From positions 1 through 41,576 of the forward strand of contig DAINSQ010000021.1 in NCBI GenBank assembly GCA_036741235.1: 41,576 bases of DNA, written 5' to 3'. The position numbers were made by a program, and so were the translations under genes. This DNA comes from JABWBR01 sp036741235. GTDB lineage: Bacteria > Bacteroidota > Bacteroidia > Chitinophagales > Saprospiraceae. The notes below the pieces were generated by a model. The model was not told the DNA's origin. It worked only from the letters and a program-made list of their open reading frames with translations, and ran no database searches. Below, one piece after another: positions 25,307 to 32,513 of the stretch. Each line of letters starts with the position of its first letter. Within the stretch, counting starts at the first letter, position 1.

Positions 25307-26317
25307 CTACAAGCGCTCGTTTTGAATAAACTCGTAGTCCGTCAATGTTTTGAGAAAATCAATAATCAATTTTTTTTCACCGGCTGTCAATGGAATTCCC
25401 AAGGCGCTACCCTGTTGTAACTCAGGCGCCAGGGTAGGTGATAATTTTACGTTATTTGCATAATGATCGAGCACTTGCTCCAGCGTATTGAACCTGCCGT
25501 CGTGCATATAGGGGTCAGTGAGTTCAACATTGCGCAGGCTGGGCACTTTGAATTTTCCGAGATCGGCAGGCGTCTCAGTAATACGCGCACGGCCTTCATC
25601 CTGGAACTCGGTGTCCAGGCCGTTGTTGCGGTAGTCCTGATTGGTAAATAATTCCCCGCTGTGACAGGTTGCGCATTTTTGATTAAAAAGCTGTAAGCCC
25701 TCCAATTCGGCGGCGCTGAGATCGCCTTTACCCAACCTGTAGCGGTCGTATTTTGATGTAGCCGATACGAGCATTGTTTGATACTGCGATAATGCCAGCA
25801 GCAGGTAGGGCCCGGTAATGGTATCTCCCATATCGGGGAAGGCTTTTTTGAAAAGAGCGGGATAAGCGCTGTGGCGATTGAGTTTCCCCACTACGCGTTC
25901 CATTTTTTCATCCATTTCCAGAGGGTTTTCGATAGCGTTGGGCGGAGCAAAGTCGAGGTGGTACACGCCGCCGTCCCACATAAATTCTTTCATAAAAGCC
26001 ATATTGGCAATTCCCGGAGCGTTGCGAATTCCCAGGCGTCCATCCACACCGAGGCTGAGGGTATGTTGGGGGTCGGCAAAGGCAACGGCTTTTACATGGC
26101 AGTTGTTACAAGCCACCGAATTATCGCGCGACAAAATAGGGTCGCCGAAAATTTTTTTACCCAATTCAAAACCTTCCTGGGTTACCGGATTTCTTTCGAA
26201 ATTATAGGTGGGTTCCGGGAAATGCGGAGGTTTTACAAATTGCTCCCGCTGCAATTCTTCTTTTTGACATGCACCCAACATGATGGCAAAAAGAAAAAAT
26301 GGAAAGTGCTTTTTCAT
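25307..26317 (-). CDS. Diheme cytochrome c peroxidase/MauG family lipoprotein, MbnH-like
   Basis: A 336-aa periplasmic lipoprotein: the signal MKKHFPFFLFAIMLGAC has a lipobox with C17. The start at 26317 is chosen over longer extensions because it gives this signal. Two c-type heme motifs are present, CNNCH (70-74) and CATCH (215-219), with the family element DPYMHDGRF around 268-275 (M271 a likely heme ligand). In the MauG/CcpA family the first heme reacts with peroxide and the second relays electrons. Because the upstream gene in the operon encodes an MbnP-family protein, MbnH is the best functional match: it forms high-valent bis-Fe(IV) heme and oxidises a Trp of MbnP to kynurenine. A simple peroxidase remains the alternative. 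Confidence 0.9.
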   Translation of the reverse strand: MKKHFPFFLFAIMLGACQKEELQREQFVKPPHFPEPTYNFERNPVTQEGFELGKKIFGDPILSRDNSVACNNCHVKAVAFADPQHTLSLGVDGRLGIRNAPGIANMAFMKEFMWDGGVYHLDFAPPNAIENPLEMDEKMERVVGKLNRHSAYPALFKKAFPDMGDTITGPYLLLALSQYQTMLVSATSKYDRYRLGKGDLSAAELEGLQLFNQKCATCHSGELFTNQDYRNNGLDTEFQDEGRARITETPADLGKFKVPSLRNVELTDPYMHDGRFNTLEQVLDHYANNVKLSPTLAPELQQGSALGIPLTAGEKKLIIDFLKTLTDYEFIQNERL

Positions 26318-26411
26318 GAATATTGATTTGTGAATTGACGGCGTAAAAAAACGGGGAGATGATTGGAAAAACAGCAGCCATGTTATACCGGCTGCGTTTT
26401 TCCAACCATTA

Positions 26412-26462
26412 ATACCTCGCGCCCGGATTTGATTTTCCACAAAACTTGACGGCGCGAGGTAT
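26412..26462. other. Inverted repeat in the MbnP-MbnH intergenic space
   Basis: ATACCTCGCGCC at 26412-26423 and GGCGCGAGGTAT at 26451-26462 are perfect 12-bp inverted repeats with a 27-bp loop. A half-copy word, TGCCTCGCGCCCG, recurs at about 24707-24719. It may modulate the relative expression of the two genes or be a dispersed repeat half pair. No T-run follows. Confidence 0.5.
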
Positions 26463-26486
26463 ACAACATGAGAGCCGGCTCAACTA

Positions 26487-27355
26487 TTATTGGTGAATAT
26501 GGTCGTAAGAAAATGCGTGTTCGAGATTTTCAGCGACATGCACGCCGTCTGCGGGTTTATGTACGTTGTGATTGCCTGTNNNNNNNNNNCCGTAAAATCA
26601 ATAGCATGATGACCGTCAAACATTTTCAACACATCAAATATCATGTGCAATTCCGGAGCGAATTTTTCTTCAATTTTGACTACTGTATCAAAGGTAAAAG
26701 TGAGCCTTTTGTTGTTATAGACAAAAACGCCGCCGGGGATATTTTTCCAGCCGCCGATATGGTAAGCCATACCGTGAGGATTGTCGCCGGTAATAGTCTC
26801 GGCGCCTGAAACGCCACCGTTAGAAGCGCTTGATTGTCCTTCAAATTTAACTGCGATATATCCCGAATTCCAATTCCAGAACATCTTGCAGGTTGCAGGA
26901 TCAAGCGCGCCGCCTGCTGCGCCGTTTACTATTCCGGAGGAGTCAACACCTACTGTGAAAGTGATCTTGTTGTATTCTCCCGCAGGAATATCCTCCAACA
27001 AAATATGCTGCGAGGCGGGCACGCTTTCGTCAACGAGGTAATAACCCTTTGAGCCGGAAGCCGTAGCCTCCATATGATCGTGGTAGTGCTCTCCGTTAGG
27101 GCCGTCCAGTTCAATAGCCGAGATGTAATAACGCAATAGCGTGATATTATAATTTTGGCCAAGCGAGTTGGCATAATTATAATCGGCGCTTCCTGGCGCT
27201 GCAAGCGTCAACTGCTTTTGTTCATTATTGACCAGCGCAATGTTGTCGAAGTTGATGTCTAGCGTACCCGGATTTGTTGTATCATCCTCATCTTTACATG
27301 CCGAAAAAAACATCACACCATAGAGTAGTGCAGCAAAAAACAATAATTTTTTCAT
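26487..27355 (-). CDS. MbnP-family lipoprotein, interrupted by an assembly gap
   Basis: A lipoprotein (signal ending FFSAC, C20) with the MbnP-like domain: YYISAIEL (77-84), a His-containing HYHDH run (90-94), EDIPAGEYNKITFTVGVD, and the conserved MFWNWNSGYIAVKFEG (158-173) with W160 and W162. In the MbnP/MbnH system one Trp becomes kynurenine and helps bind a single copper. Ten Ns (26580-26589) lie after residue 255. The plain frame through the Ns gives an atypical tail, but the frame one base over reads GNHNVHKPADGVHVAENLE, then HAFSYDHIHQ and TAA at 26487-26489. This His-rich ending is what the family normally has, so the gap length is not its true length. The start is 21 bp after the barrel gene's stop. 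Confidence 0.85.
26580..26589. other. Assembly gap (10 N) inside the MbnP gene
   Basis: Ten Ns are a placeholder. For the upstream and downstream coding parts to join in one frame the true number of missing bases must be 2 modulo 3, not 10. The gap therefore introduces an artificial frameshift. Confidence 0.9.
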
Positions 27356-27376
27356 GGTTAAGATAAAATTAAACGG

Positions 27377-28279
27377 TTAAAAAAAATATAAAACATTAAT
27401 TGAATACCTGGCTCCTGCCTTCACTTCAGCATTGGAATAGTGCTGCGAAAAAGGCCGGGAATAAGTGGTTCCGAGTAGCCAGGAATGAATTTTCAGGTTT
27501 AATCCTGCAGCCAGAAACCAGCCGTTCCCTCCTGTAGAAGCTGCGTACCTTCCGTCAGATTGTACGTCTTGGCCGACGCCTTCCGCCGCTACGCCGCAAA
27601 AAGGCGTAAATGAAAAGACGCTGCCCGGCATAAATTGATTAAAAACAAGCGCCTGCCCCGACCACTGGTTGCCGAAGCGGTAACCGGAGGTGGAGGCGCC
27701 GTTGAGTTGATAATTCCCGGAAAGCGCCAAACCGGCCTTGTTGCGGCCCAATACCAGGTTGGATTGCAACAATCCAGCCCAACTGCCGTTGCCGGGATTA
27801 AAATTTTCAGGAAGATTGTGATCATCTTGAATGGTGGGATCAAAGTGCCCTACGGGCGCCTTAACGCCGATACCTGCTTCGAAGTATAGCCGGAAACCGC
27901 CGCCCAACTGCCTTTGGTCAAATAGCACATAATGAGCTATAAACCGGGTATCGCCCAAGCCGGAACGATCGGCATCGCCGTCTGGATGTCGGCGAATATT
28001 AATCCGATAAGGCTGCTGAAGTTGCAGGTTAATCCTGCGTAACACTCTCAGCCTGGCCGTCAGCTCGAACGAATGGAAATAGTCGATAGCGCCATGCGCG
28101 TGTTCCAGCGTGGAGCGAAAAGGAGCGTATTGGTATTGAATACCGACATAGTTCTGGCGATATACCGCCGTCAAACCTATACCCGCACCGTTAACGCTAC
28201 ACCCGCATGCATCGCACGCTACTGATCGGTTTAAAACAACCAGCAGGAACACGGCAAGGGCAATCACGCTTCTTGCCAT
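27377..28279 (-). CDS. Outer-membrane beta-barrel-like protein with N-terminal CDACGCS motif
   Basis: A 300-aa exported protein. The signal segment (about 1-20) is followed by CDACGCS (22-28), a Cys motif suited to metal binding. The rest alternates amphipathic strands with aromatic girdles (NYVGIQYQYAPF, GGFRLYFEAGIGVKAP, WLLGTTYSRPF) and ends in NVLYFF, a typical barrel end. I do not know a characterised member, but it sits between an MbnP-family gene (21 bp) and a small Cys-containing gene (30 bp) on one strand. Together this suggests an outer-membrane part of a copper-related system, as inference. A His-rich segment (HAHGAIDYFHSF) is present in an early loop. Confidence 0.75.
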   Translation of the reverse strand: MARSVIALAVFLLVVLNRSVACDACGCSVNGAGIGLTAVYRQNYVGIQYQYAPFRSTLEHAHGAIDYFHSFELTARLRVLRRINLQLQQPYRINIRRHPDGDADRSGLGDTRFIAHYVLFDQRQLGGGFRLYFEAGIGVKAPVGHFDPTIQDDHNLPENFNPGNGSWAGLLQSNLVLGRNKAGLALSGNYQLNGASTSGYRFGNQWSGQALVFNQFMPGSVFSFTPFCGVAAEGVGQDVQSDGRYAASTGGNGWFLAAGLNLKIHSWLLGTTYSRPFSQHYSNAEVKAGARYSINVLYFF

Positions 28280-28309
28280 GTGAAGTTCTGACTAAATGAA
28301 TAATTAGAC

Positions 28310-28708
28310 TTATGCCAAAGGTTGGAATATCCGGGCTTTCGGCGGCTGGAAGATGTCTATTACGCAAGACTGCGCAATGAAGGTATTATTTGCAAAAACA
28401 CCCCGATGAGTCGTTGTTTTTGCAACAGGAATGGCTAAGTTGCAAGCATCGAGGATGGCGAGAATTTGTTTGAATTCTTCCGGCTGAGGAACAACCGGAC
28501 TTTGATCGGGCTTTTGCTCCCTGTTTTCAGCCAGTTTTTGAGTGAGACGGCACCTGCCGTTACATTTTTTCTGGGGCTTGTTCCTGTTGACGCACAGATT
28601 TTTGGCAATGTAATCTCTGTTGATTTTAAAAGAAACGACTACCCAGACCATGCTCAGCGACTGGAACATGATAAGCAAAGCAAACGCTATGGATAGAACA
28701 CTTCTCAA
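28310..28708 (-). CDS. Small membrane-anchored Cys-motif protein, first gene of the MbnP operon
   Basis: A 132-aa protein with an N-terminal hydrophobic segment (about 4-26) and the conserved-looking sequence FKINRDYIAKNLCVNRNKP followed by QKKCNGRCRL; Cys at 39, 49 and 53. A charged linker and a C-terminal tail with further Cys follow. Similar short proteins in Bacteroidota often accompany metal-related genes, from memory and not checked. The start is uncertain: a TTG at 28708 (an in-frame stop lies just upstream) gives the full signal; the first ATG is 28669. A TAGTTTTG box at 28724-28731 lies 16 bp upstream and would leave a very short leader for the TTG. Function unknown; the operon position suggests copper handling. 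Confidence 0.7.
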   Translation of the reverse strand: MRSVLSIAFALLIMFQSLSMVWVVVSFKINRDYIAKNLCVNRNKPQKKCNGRCRLTQKLAENREQKPDQSPVVPQPEEFKQILAILDACNLAIPVAKTTTHRGVFANNTFIAQSCVIDIFQPPKARIFQPLA

Positions 28709-28723
28709 TACTCAAATTTGGGA

Positions 28724-28731
28724 CAAAACTA
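28724..28731 (-). promoter_or_regulatory. Possible -7 box of the MbnP operon
   Basis: TAGTTTTG on the minus strand matches the Bacteroidota -7 consensus TAnnTTTG, upstream of the first gene. No clear TTG -33 element was seen at the usual 17-23 bp distance, so this is a weak prediction. Confidence 0.35.
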
Positions 28732-28839
28732 ACAAATATTATGTTATTTGTTGCACACTAATATGTGGTTTATATAGTATTTTGCTTGGCATACGACAAG
28801 CGTATCAGAAAACCAGTCGACAGTCCGCATAAATAAGGT

Positions 28840-29592
28840 TCAATCATTACTGACGGCGCCGGCCTTCTCCAATTTCCCAATAATATCAAACCACACGTCA
28901 TTTTTCATGCGCCACCAATCCGGATTATTGCGGATAGCCATGAGGTGTTCGACGATTTGTGGCTGCAAGGCCGGAAAATAATACTCCGGAAGCAATATCA
29001 CCGGCCTGACGGTGATGGGGTGATTGGCCTGCGAAGAACCCGATACGGCCAGGTATTGCCCGCCGATAATGCCCACATTCGGCGCCTGCTGGTAGTTCAG
29101 GCGGCGATAACACCCAATGATGCTGGATTTGTAGCGCCCTACGGGATTATCGGTTTCTATCTCTACTATCCCGTCGCTGTGGTAATTGGCCTGGCCCTTG
29201 CATACGATTTCCGGGTTGGCGCGGAACAATCCTTTGGCTTTTACCAGCGCCGTATGGCTATCATCTGCCTGACGCGAAAAATAATACACCGGCTCGTCCC
29301 ATATGTCGATGTCTTCAGAGACCGCCCAGAACATGGCCCGGTATATCGGCCAGGTCTGGCGTATAAAATGCAGGATGCGTTCGCGTTTTTCCAGGCTCAT
29401 CGACTCCTCCGGGTCATACGACTTGCTCAGATCGGTGCTGTTGGGCGTGATGATGCCCGCCCCTTTTAGCGCCTCGTCAATTTCTCTCAGGTTTTTGACT
29501 ACCTCCAATTTGACCAGGTAGTTGCACAAAACGCCGATGGCTCTGGCGGTTTGTTCTTTTTGCACTTCGTTCGAAAGCGACCTTTTTCCCAT
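28840..29592 (-). CDS. Cytosolic protein of unknown function, divergent from a membrane operon
   Basis: A 250-aa soluble protein with no signal peptide, membrane segment or motif I recognise. The N-terminal about 80 residues are helical and charged (MGKRSLSNEVQKEQTARAI, KREDERILHF-like stretch KRERILHFIRQTW). The C-terminal two thirds is mixed alpha/beta with many aromatic residues (YYFSRQADD, IIGCYRRLNYQQAPN, WWRMKNDVWFDIIGKLEK). The start is the ATG at 29592; the longer TTG start at 29610 would be translated from the TTGCAA repeats at 29604-29630. Its position facing the membrane-protein operon across these repeats makes a regulatory role possible, but no helix-turn-helix is evident. Function unknown. 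Confidence 0.65.
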   Translation of the reverse strand: MGKRSLSNEVQKEQTARAIGVLCNYLVKLEVVKNLREIDEALKGAGIITPNSTDLSKSYDPEESMSLEKRERILHFIRQTWPIYRAMFWAVSEDIDIWDEPVYYFSRQADDSHTALVKAKGLFRANPEIVCKGQANYHSDGIVEIETDNPVGRYKSSIIGCYRRLNYQQAPNVGIIGGQYLAVSGSSQANHPITVRPVILLPEYYFPALQPQIVEHLMAIRNNPDWWRMKNDVWFDIIGKLEKAGAVSND

Positions 29593-29603
29593 TTCTGTTA
29601 TTT

Positions 29604-29630
29604 GTTGCAAACTGTTGCAAATTAGTGCAA
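29604..29630. promoter_or_regulatory. Three TTGCAA-type iterons at 10-bp spacing
   Basis: GTTGCAA at 29604-29610, GTTGCAA at 29614-29620 and a degenerate GTGCAA at 29625-29630 form a 10-bp period, one helical turn, between two divergent genes and next to a promoter-like box at 29643. This is the layout of an operator with cooperative binding on one face of the helix. The regulator is not identified; the divergent gene product is one candidate. Confidence 0.5.
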
Positions 29631-29642
29631 AACTGGCGGATA

Positions 29643-29650
29643 TACCTTTG
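29643..29650 (+). promoter_or_regulatory. Probable -7 promoter box of the membrane operon
   Basis: TACCTTTG fits TAnnTTTG. Transcription would begin just downstream, before the ATG at 29674 but at or after the alternative GTG at 29653, so it supports the ATG as the start. A TTG lies 25 bp upstream inside the iterons, slightly longer than usual spacing. Confidence 0.5.
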
Positions 29651-29673
29651 TCGTGTTCAAAAATTCAAACGCC

Positions 29674-30555
29674 ATGACCAGCGGTATACTTTCCTTTTTT
29701 GTACTACTCTATTGCATCGCCGTTTTCGGAGCGGTATTTGTGGTAAAAAATGTCGTTCAAATCCAGGCGCCGTTCGACTGGCTTGTCAGCCTGGCTATTT
29801 CCTGGGTATTGATGGGTGTATTTTATAAATACTGGTATTTCCCCAAAAAAGGCTACGATCCCCAGCTCGGCTTTCAGGCCTTTAACCCGCAAGAGCAACT
29901 CGCCGCTTTTGCATTAATGCTGGCTGTGCCCATGCTGGCAACTATTGCTTTTATTTTTGGGGTGGAAATTCGCGCAGCGCTTTTTACTGTTGCGTTTGCG
30001 CTGTCTGCCGGACTAACCTTGCTAGGCCACGATGCCAAAATCAGGAGCCAATATACCAATGTAAATGAGAAAAGCCCTCCCATTCTGAAAATATACTACA
30101 GCCGCACCAAAGCCTGGGTGATGCTGCTAATTGCCGTGCTGCTGGTAATAGTCCCCATGACGGTTTTGTTTGTATTCGCCTGGCTGCGCTCCGGATTTCA
30201 GCCCGTGTTGCTGTTATTACCTGTTTTTGTATTCTACTTCGCCTGGCTCTCGCGGCGATATGTGCAGCGGCTACGCCACACAGCGCCCGTACTAACGATC
30301 AGCCCCTTGTATATCAACTACGACGCCCCCAATAAACCACCGCAAGTCATTGATTGGAACAAGACGGAGGAATGGAACTGGATTGCCGAAAAAAGCAATA
30401 AATTATTGATTGTCAATACCATTAATCAAGGCGAAGTTGCACTGGATGTCAGCGGATTGGAGCTGGAACCTGCGGCCTTGCATGCAATTCTGACGAAGTA
30501 TTACGACGATTATGTATACAACAATTTTTCACCACAAAACAGCTTTGGCTTATGA
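29674..30555 (+). CDS. Membrane protein of unknown function, first of four-gene operon
   Basis: A 293-aa membrane protein. Helices are visible at about 3-22, 31-47, 75-92, 95-112 and then 145-195 as two long segments. A soluble C-terminal part (about 215-293) reads APVLTISPLYINYDAPNK, IDWNKTEEWNWIAEKSNKLL and further short strands with central Trp residues, resembling bacterial PH/YcxB-like sensor domains. The start is ATG 29674 because the promoter box ends at 29650. The stop overlaps the next start by 4 bp (ATGA), so the next protein is translationally coupled. Function unknown; the architecture is similar to the unrelated-looking protein at 9326-10204 (membrane helices plus PH-like tail). 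Confidence 0.65.
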   Translation: MTSGILSFFVLLYCIAVFGAVFVVKNVVQIQAPFDWLVSLAISWVLMGVFYKYWYFPKKGYDPQLGFQAFNPQEQLAAFALMLAVPMLATIAFIFGVEIRAALFTVAFALSAGLTLLGHDAKIRSQYTNVNEKSPPILKIYYSRTKAWVMLLIAVLLVIVPMTVLFVFAWLRSGFQPVLLLLPVFVFYFAWLSRRYVQRLRHTAPVLTISPLYINYDAPNKPPQVIDWNKTEEWNWIAEKSNKLLIVNTINQGEVALDVSGLELEPAALHAILTKYYDDYVYNNFSPQNSFGL

Positions 30556-31286
30556 ATCACATTACAACCCTCCCCGCATCGCTGCATGATTTCAGGCCGA
30601 CCTATTATGTACCGCATTTCGGCCGCCTGGTTTTAATCCATTTACTGCTTGTCGGGTTGTTTTATCTGTTTTCTTTACTTTTGAAAAACTACCAATCCGA
30701 TCCCGGAAATATATTGGCTGGAATAGCGACCAATTTTCTGTTTCAGAGTATAGGTCTTGGAATTTTGCTTTGCGTTTTTCTATACGCTGCCGGCCATTTC
30801 AAAAGAGTAAACAGTATTGAATCCCCGAGATTGACAACGATACTCTGGTTGCTCGTGTCTTCATTATTATGTTTTCCTATGATCATGAAGCACTTCGGAA
30901 TCCTGGCCGATGATTTATTTGTAATAACATTCCTGTTTTCCCCCGTAGGCGGGTATCTGATCTATCAGGTAAGTTATTTTCTTTCCAGAAAAGAAATTCC
31001 TGATGAAAACACCCCGATTTCTTACATCCAACTGCCGATGACCGGCAAAGTGGTGGAAGGTATTCGTAATCCCTATCTGCTGGTAGGTAGTTACTATATC
31101 GCACTTCCCGAATCCTGCAGTGATCACTATGGCCAACAGATGACCTTTGAGGTTCTGGCATTTTGTCAAAAAGCCTATATCCAGGTCGAGGAAGGCAAAT
31201 ACAGTGAATTCATCCACACAGTTCATCCCGATTCATACAACGTCCCTACGGAAGAAAGCTACGACATTGGCCAGATTCTTGGGTGA
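30552..31286 (+). CDS. Four-helix membrane protein of unknown function
   Basis: A 244-aa protein with hydrophobic segments at about 27-48, 55-78, 94-112 and 121-142, then a soluble C-terminal region with a QLPMTGKVVEGI element, a Cys pair (SCSDHYG, FCQKAY) and a QVEEGKYSEF tail. It starts within the previous gene's stop (ATGA). The next gene could begin at an overlapping GTG (31283), but ATG 31322 is preferred. No family is recognised. As with its neighbours, only membrane location and operon membership can be asserted. Confidence 0.6.
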   Translation: MNHITTLPASLHDFRPTYYVPHFGRLVLIHLLLVGLFYLFSLLLKNYQSDPGNILAGIATNFLFQSIGLGILLCVFLYAAGHFKRVNSIESPRLTTILWLLVSSLLCFPMIMKHFGILADDLFVITFLFSPVGGYLIYQVSYFLSRKEIPDENTPISYIQLPMTGKVVEGIRNPYLLVGSYYIALPESCSDHYGQQMTFEVLAFCQKAYIQVEEGKYSEFIHTVHPDSYNVPTEESYDIGQILG

Positions 31287-31321
31287 GATTAACGTTATTT
31301 TTTATTCAAAAACGCAAAAAA

Positions 31322-31909
31322 ATGGATCATCAATCTGAGGACAAAAAAACAACAGAACCTGCAAAAGAACGTACCTTTTGGGGTATTCCTATTGAAGAAC
31401 TTGGTATCCCAATTTTATTATGTACAATTGGGTGGATAGGCAGTCTTTGCTATCAAGGAAAAGACGACCTCGGGATTACAATAGTAACAGTAATTGCTAT
31501 CATTGGCGTATTTTTAGTAATCGAAATAACATATACCGGAATATTAAGCGGATCCAAAAAACAGCAAACAACCTTCACCATTTTGGTAATGTTTCTGTTT
31601 GGTTTTCTATTCTTCCCGAAGGCGGTCTCATTCATTAATGGGGCAACGACAAGCGGTTTATTCTCCCAACTGCCGTTCGAATTTAAGTCCTGGTATTATT
31701 GGAATATAATCAGATTTGTCGTATTTAATGCTGTGATGTTATTTTTTTTACCGATTGCTATTATTCAACATCTTTCTCATGTTTTTAAAATAATAGATAA
31801 CGACAATTATGAGCGAGATGCTGATGAAATATTCCAATTTGGCAGCGTAGGGTCATTACTCGCATTCTGCATTTTTTTTATTGCGAAGGACTCAATTTTA
31901 AATATTTAG
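31322..31909 (+). CDS. Membrane protein of unknown function
   Basis: A 195-aa protein with about five hydrophobic segments: two at about 22-41 and 45-67, one at about 77-95, one at about 122-140 and a C-terminal one at about 172-190. A short acidic loop (DNDNYERDADEIF) lies before the last. An alternative GTG start at 31283 overlaps the preceding gene and would add 13 basic/hydrophobic residues. The base composition is more AT-rich than the previous two genes. The gene is separated from the next by only 19 bp. No known family. Confidence 0.6.
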   Translation: MDHQSEDKKTTEPAKERTFWGIPIEELGIPILLCTIGWIGSLCYQGKDDLGITIVTVIAIIGVFLVIEITYTGILSGSKKQQTTFTILVMFLFGFLFFPKAVSFINGATTSGLFSQLPFEFKSWYYWNIIRFVVFNAVMLFFLPIAIIQHLSHVFKIIDNDNYERDADEIFQFGSVGSLLAFCIFFIAKDSILNI

Positions 31910-31928
31910 TAAATAACGAATCATAAAA

Positions 31929-32495
31929 ATGAAAACATTGTTGCGAATAATTGCCGTTGTAGTATTATTAGGCTCGCCGCTGTTAGTGGGATGGCTAGTG
32001 GATAAATTCACAGGATTTCCTATCATAGCGACATTGGGCGGAACAGGGTTTATCTTGCTTTTTATCGTCGGCATGGGATTTGAGAAAGAAAATGCGATAG
32101 GAGCCGGATGCCTGTTTATATTATATTTCATCATTCTCCTATTCTTCGGCCCGGCAATCACCAGCCTTTTACACCTGGCCTCCCACGATGTCAGAGGCGT
32201 CTACTATTCGGAAAACAAAACCGATTCATTGCGCATTACCGGGTCAACCAGACACCAGGTAATGCTTGAATTTAAAGGAGAAAAAATCCCCGCAAAAGTC
32301 AAAGGGCAAACCATTTATTTGAAAGATGGAACCCTGCTGAATTACTCCAAATGGAAAGAAGCATCTATAAAACCCGACGAAGAAATCGTTCGTTACCGGA
32401 TAACCGGCAAGTTGAAAGACCGTATTATTTCTTTTGAAAATCAATATACGCAATTCGTATCTGAACATGTCCCCGTCGGGGAAATGATTAATTAA
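31929..32495 (+). CDS. Membrane-anchored protein with soluble beta-rich tail
   Basis: A 188-aa protein: hydrophobic segments at about 5-22, 30-48 and 58-80, then a soluble C-terminal half (about 85-188) with repeated short strands: RGVYYSENKTDSLRIT, HQVMLEFKGEKI, KGQTIYLKDGTLLNY and IVRYRITGKLKDRIIS. It is the last of the four linked membrane genes; a predicted exported hydrolase starts 18 bp after its stop, so read-through is possible. No family recognised. Confidence 0.6.
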   Translation: MKTLLRIIAVVVLLGSPLLVGWLVDKFTGFPIIATLGGTGFILLFIVGMGFEKENAIGAGCLFILYFIILLFFGPAITSLLHLASHDVRGVYYSENKTDSLRITGSTRHQVMLEFKGEKIPAKVKGQTIYLKDGTLLNYSKWKEASIKPDEEIVRYRITGKLKDRIISFENQYTQFVSEHVPVGEMIN

Positions 32496-32513
32496 TTCAC
32501 AATATCCATTACC

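Noticed and set aside
28620..28832. 70-codon plus-strand frame upstream of the MbnP operon
   Set aside because: It is antisense to the small Cys-motif gene and its promoter region; no motifs.
29604..29630. TTGCAA iterons as a replication origin
   Set aside because: Only three short copies, no AT-rich unwinding element or initiator gene, and a promoter-like box sits beside them.
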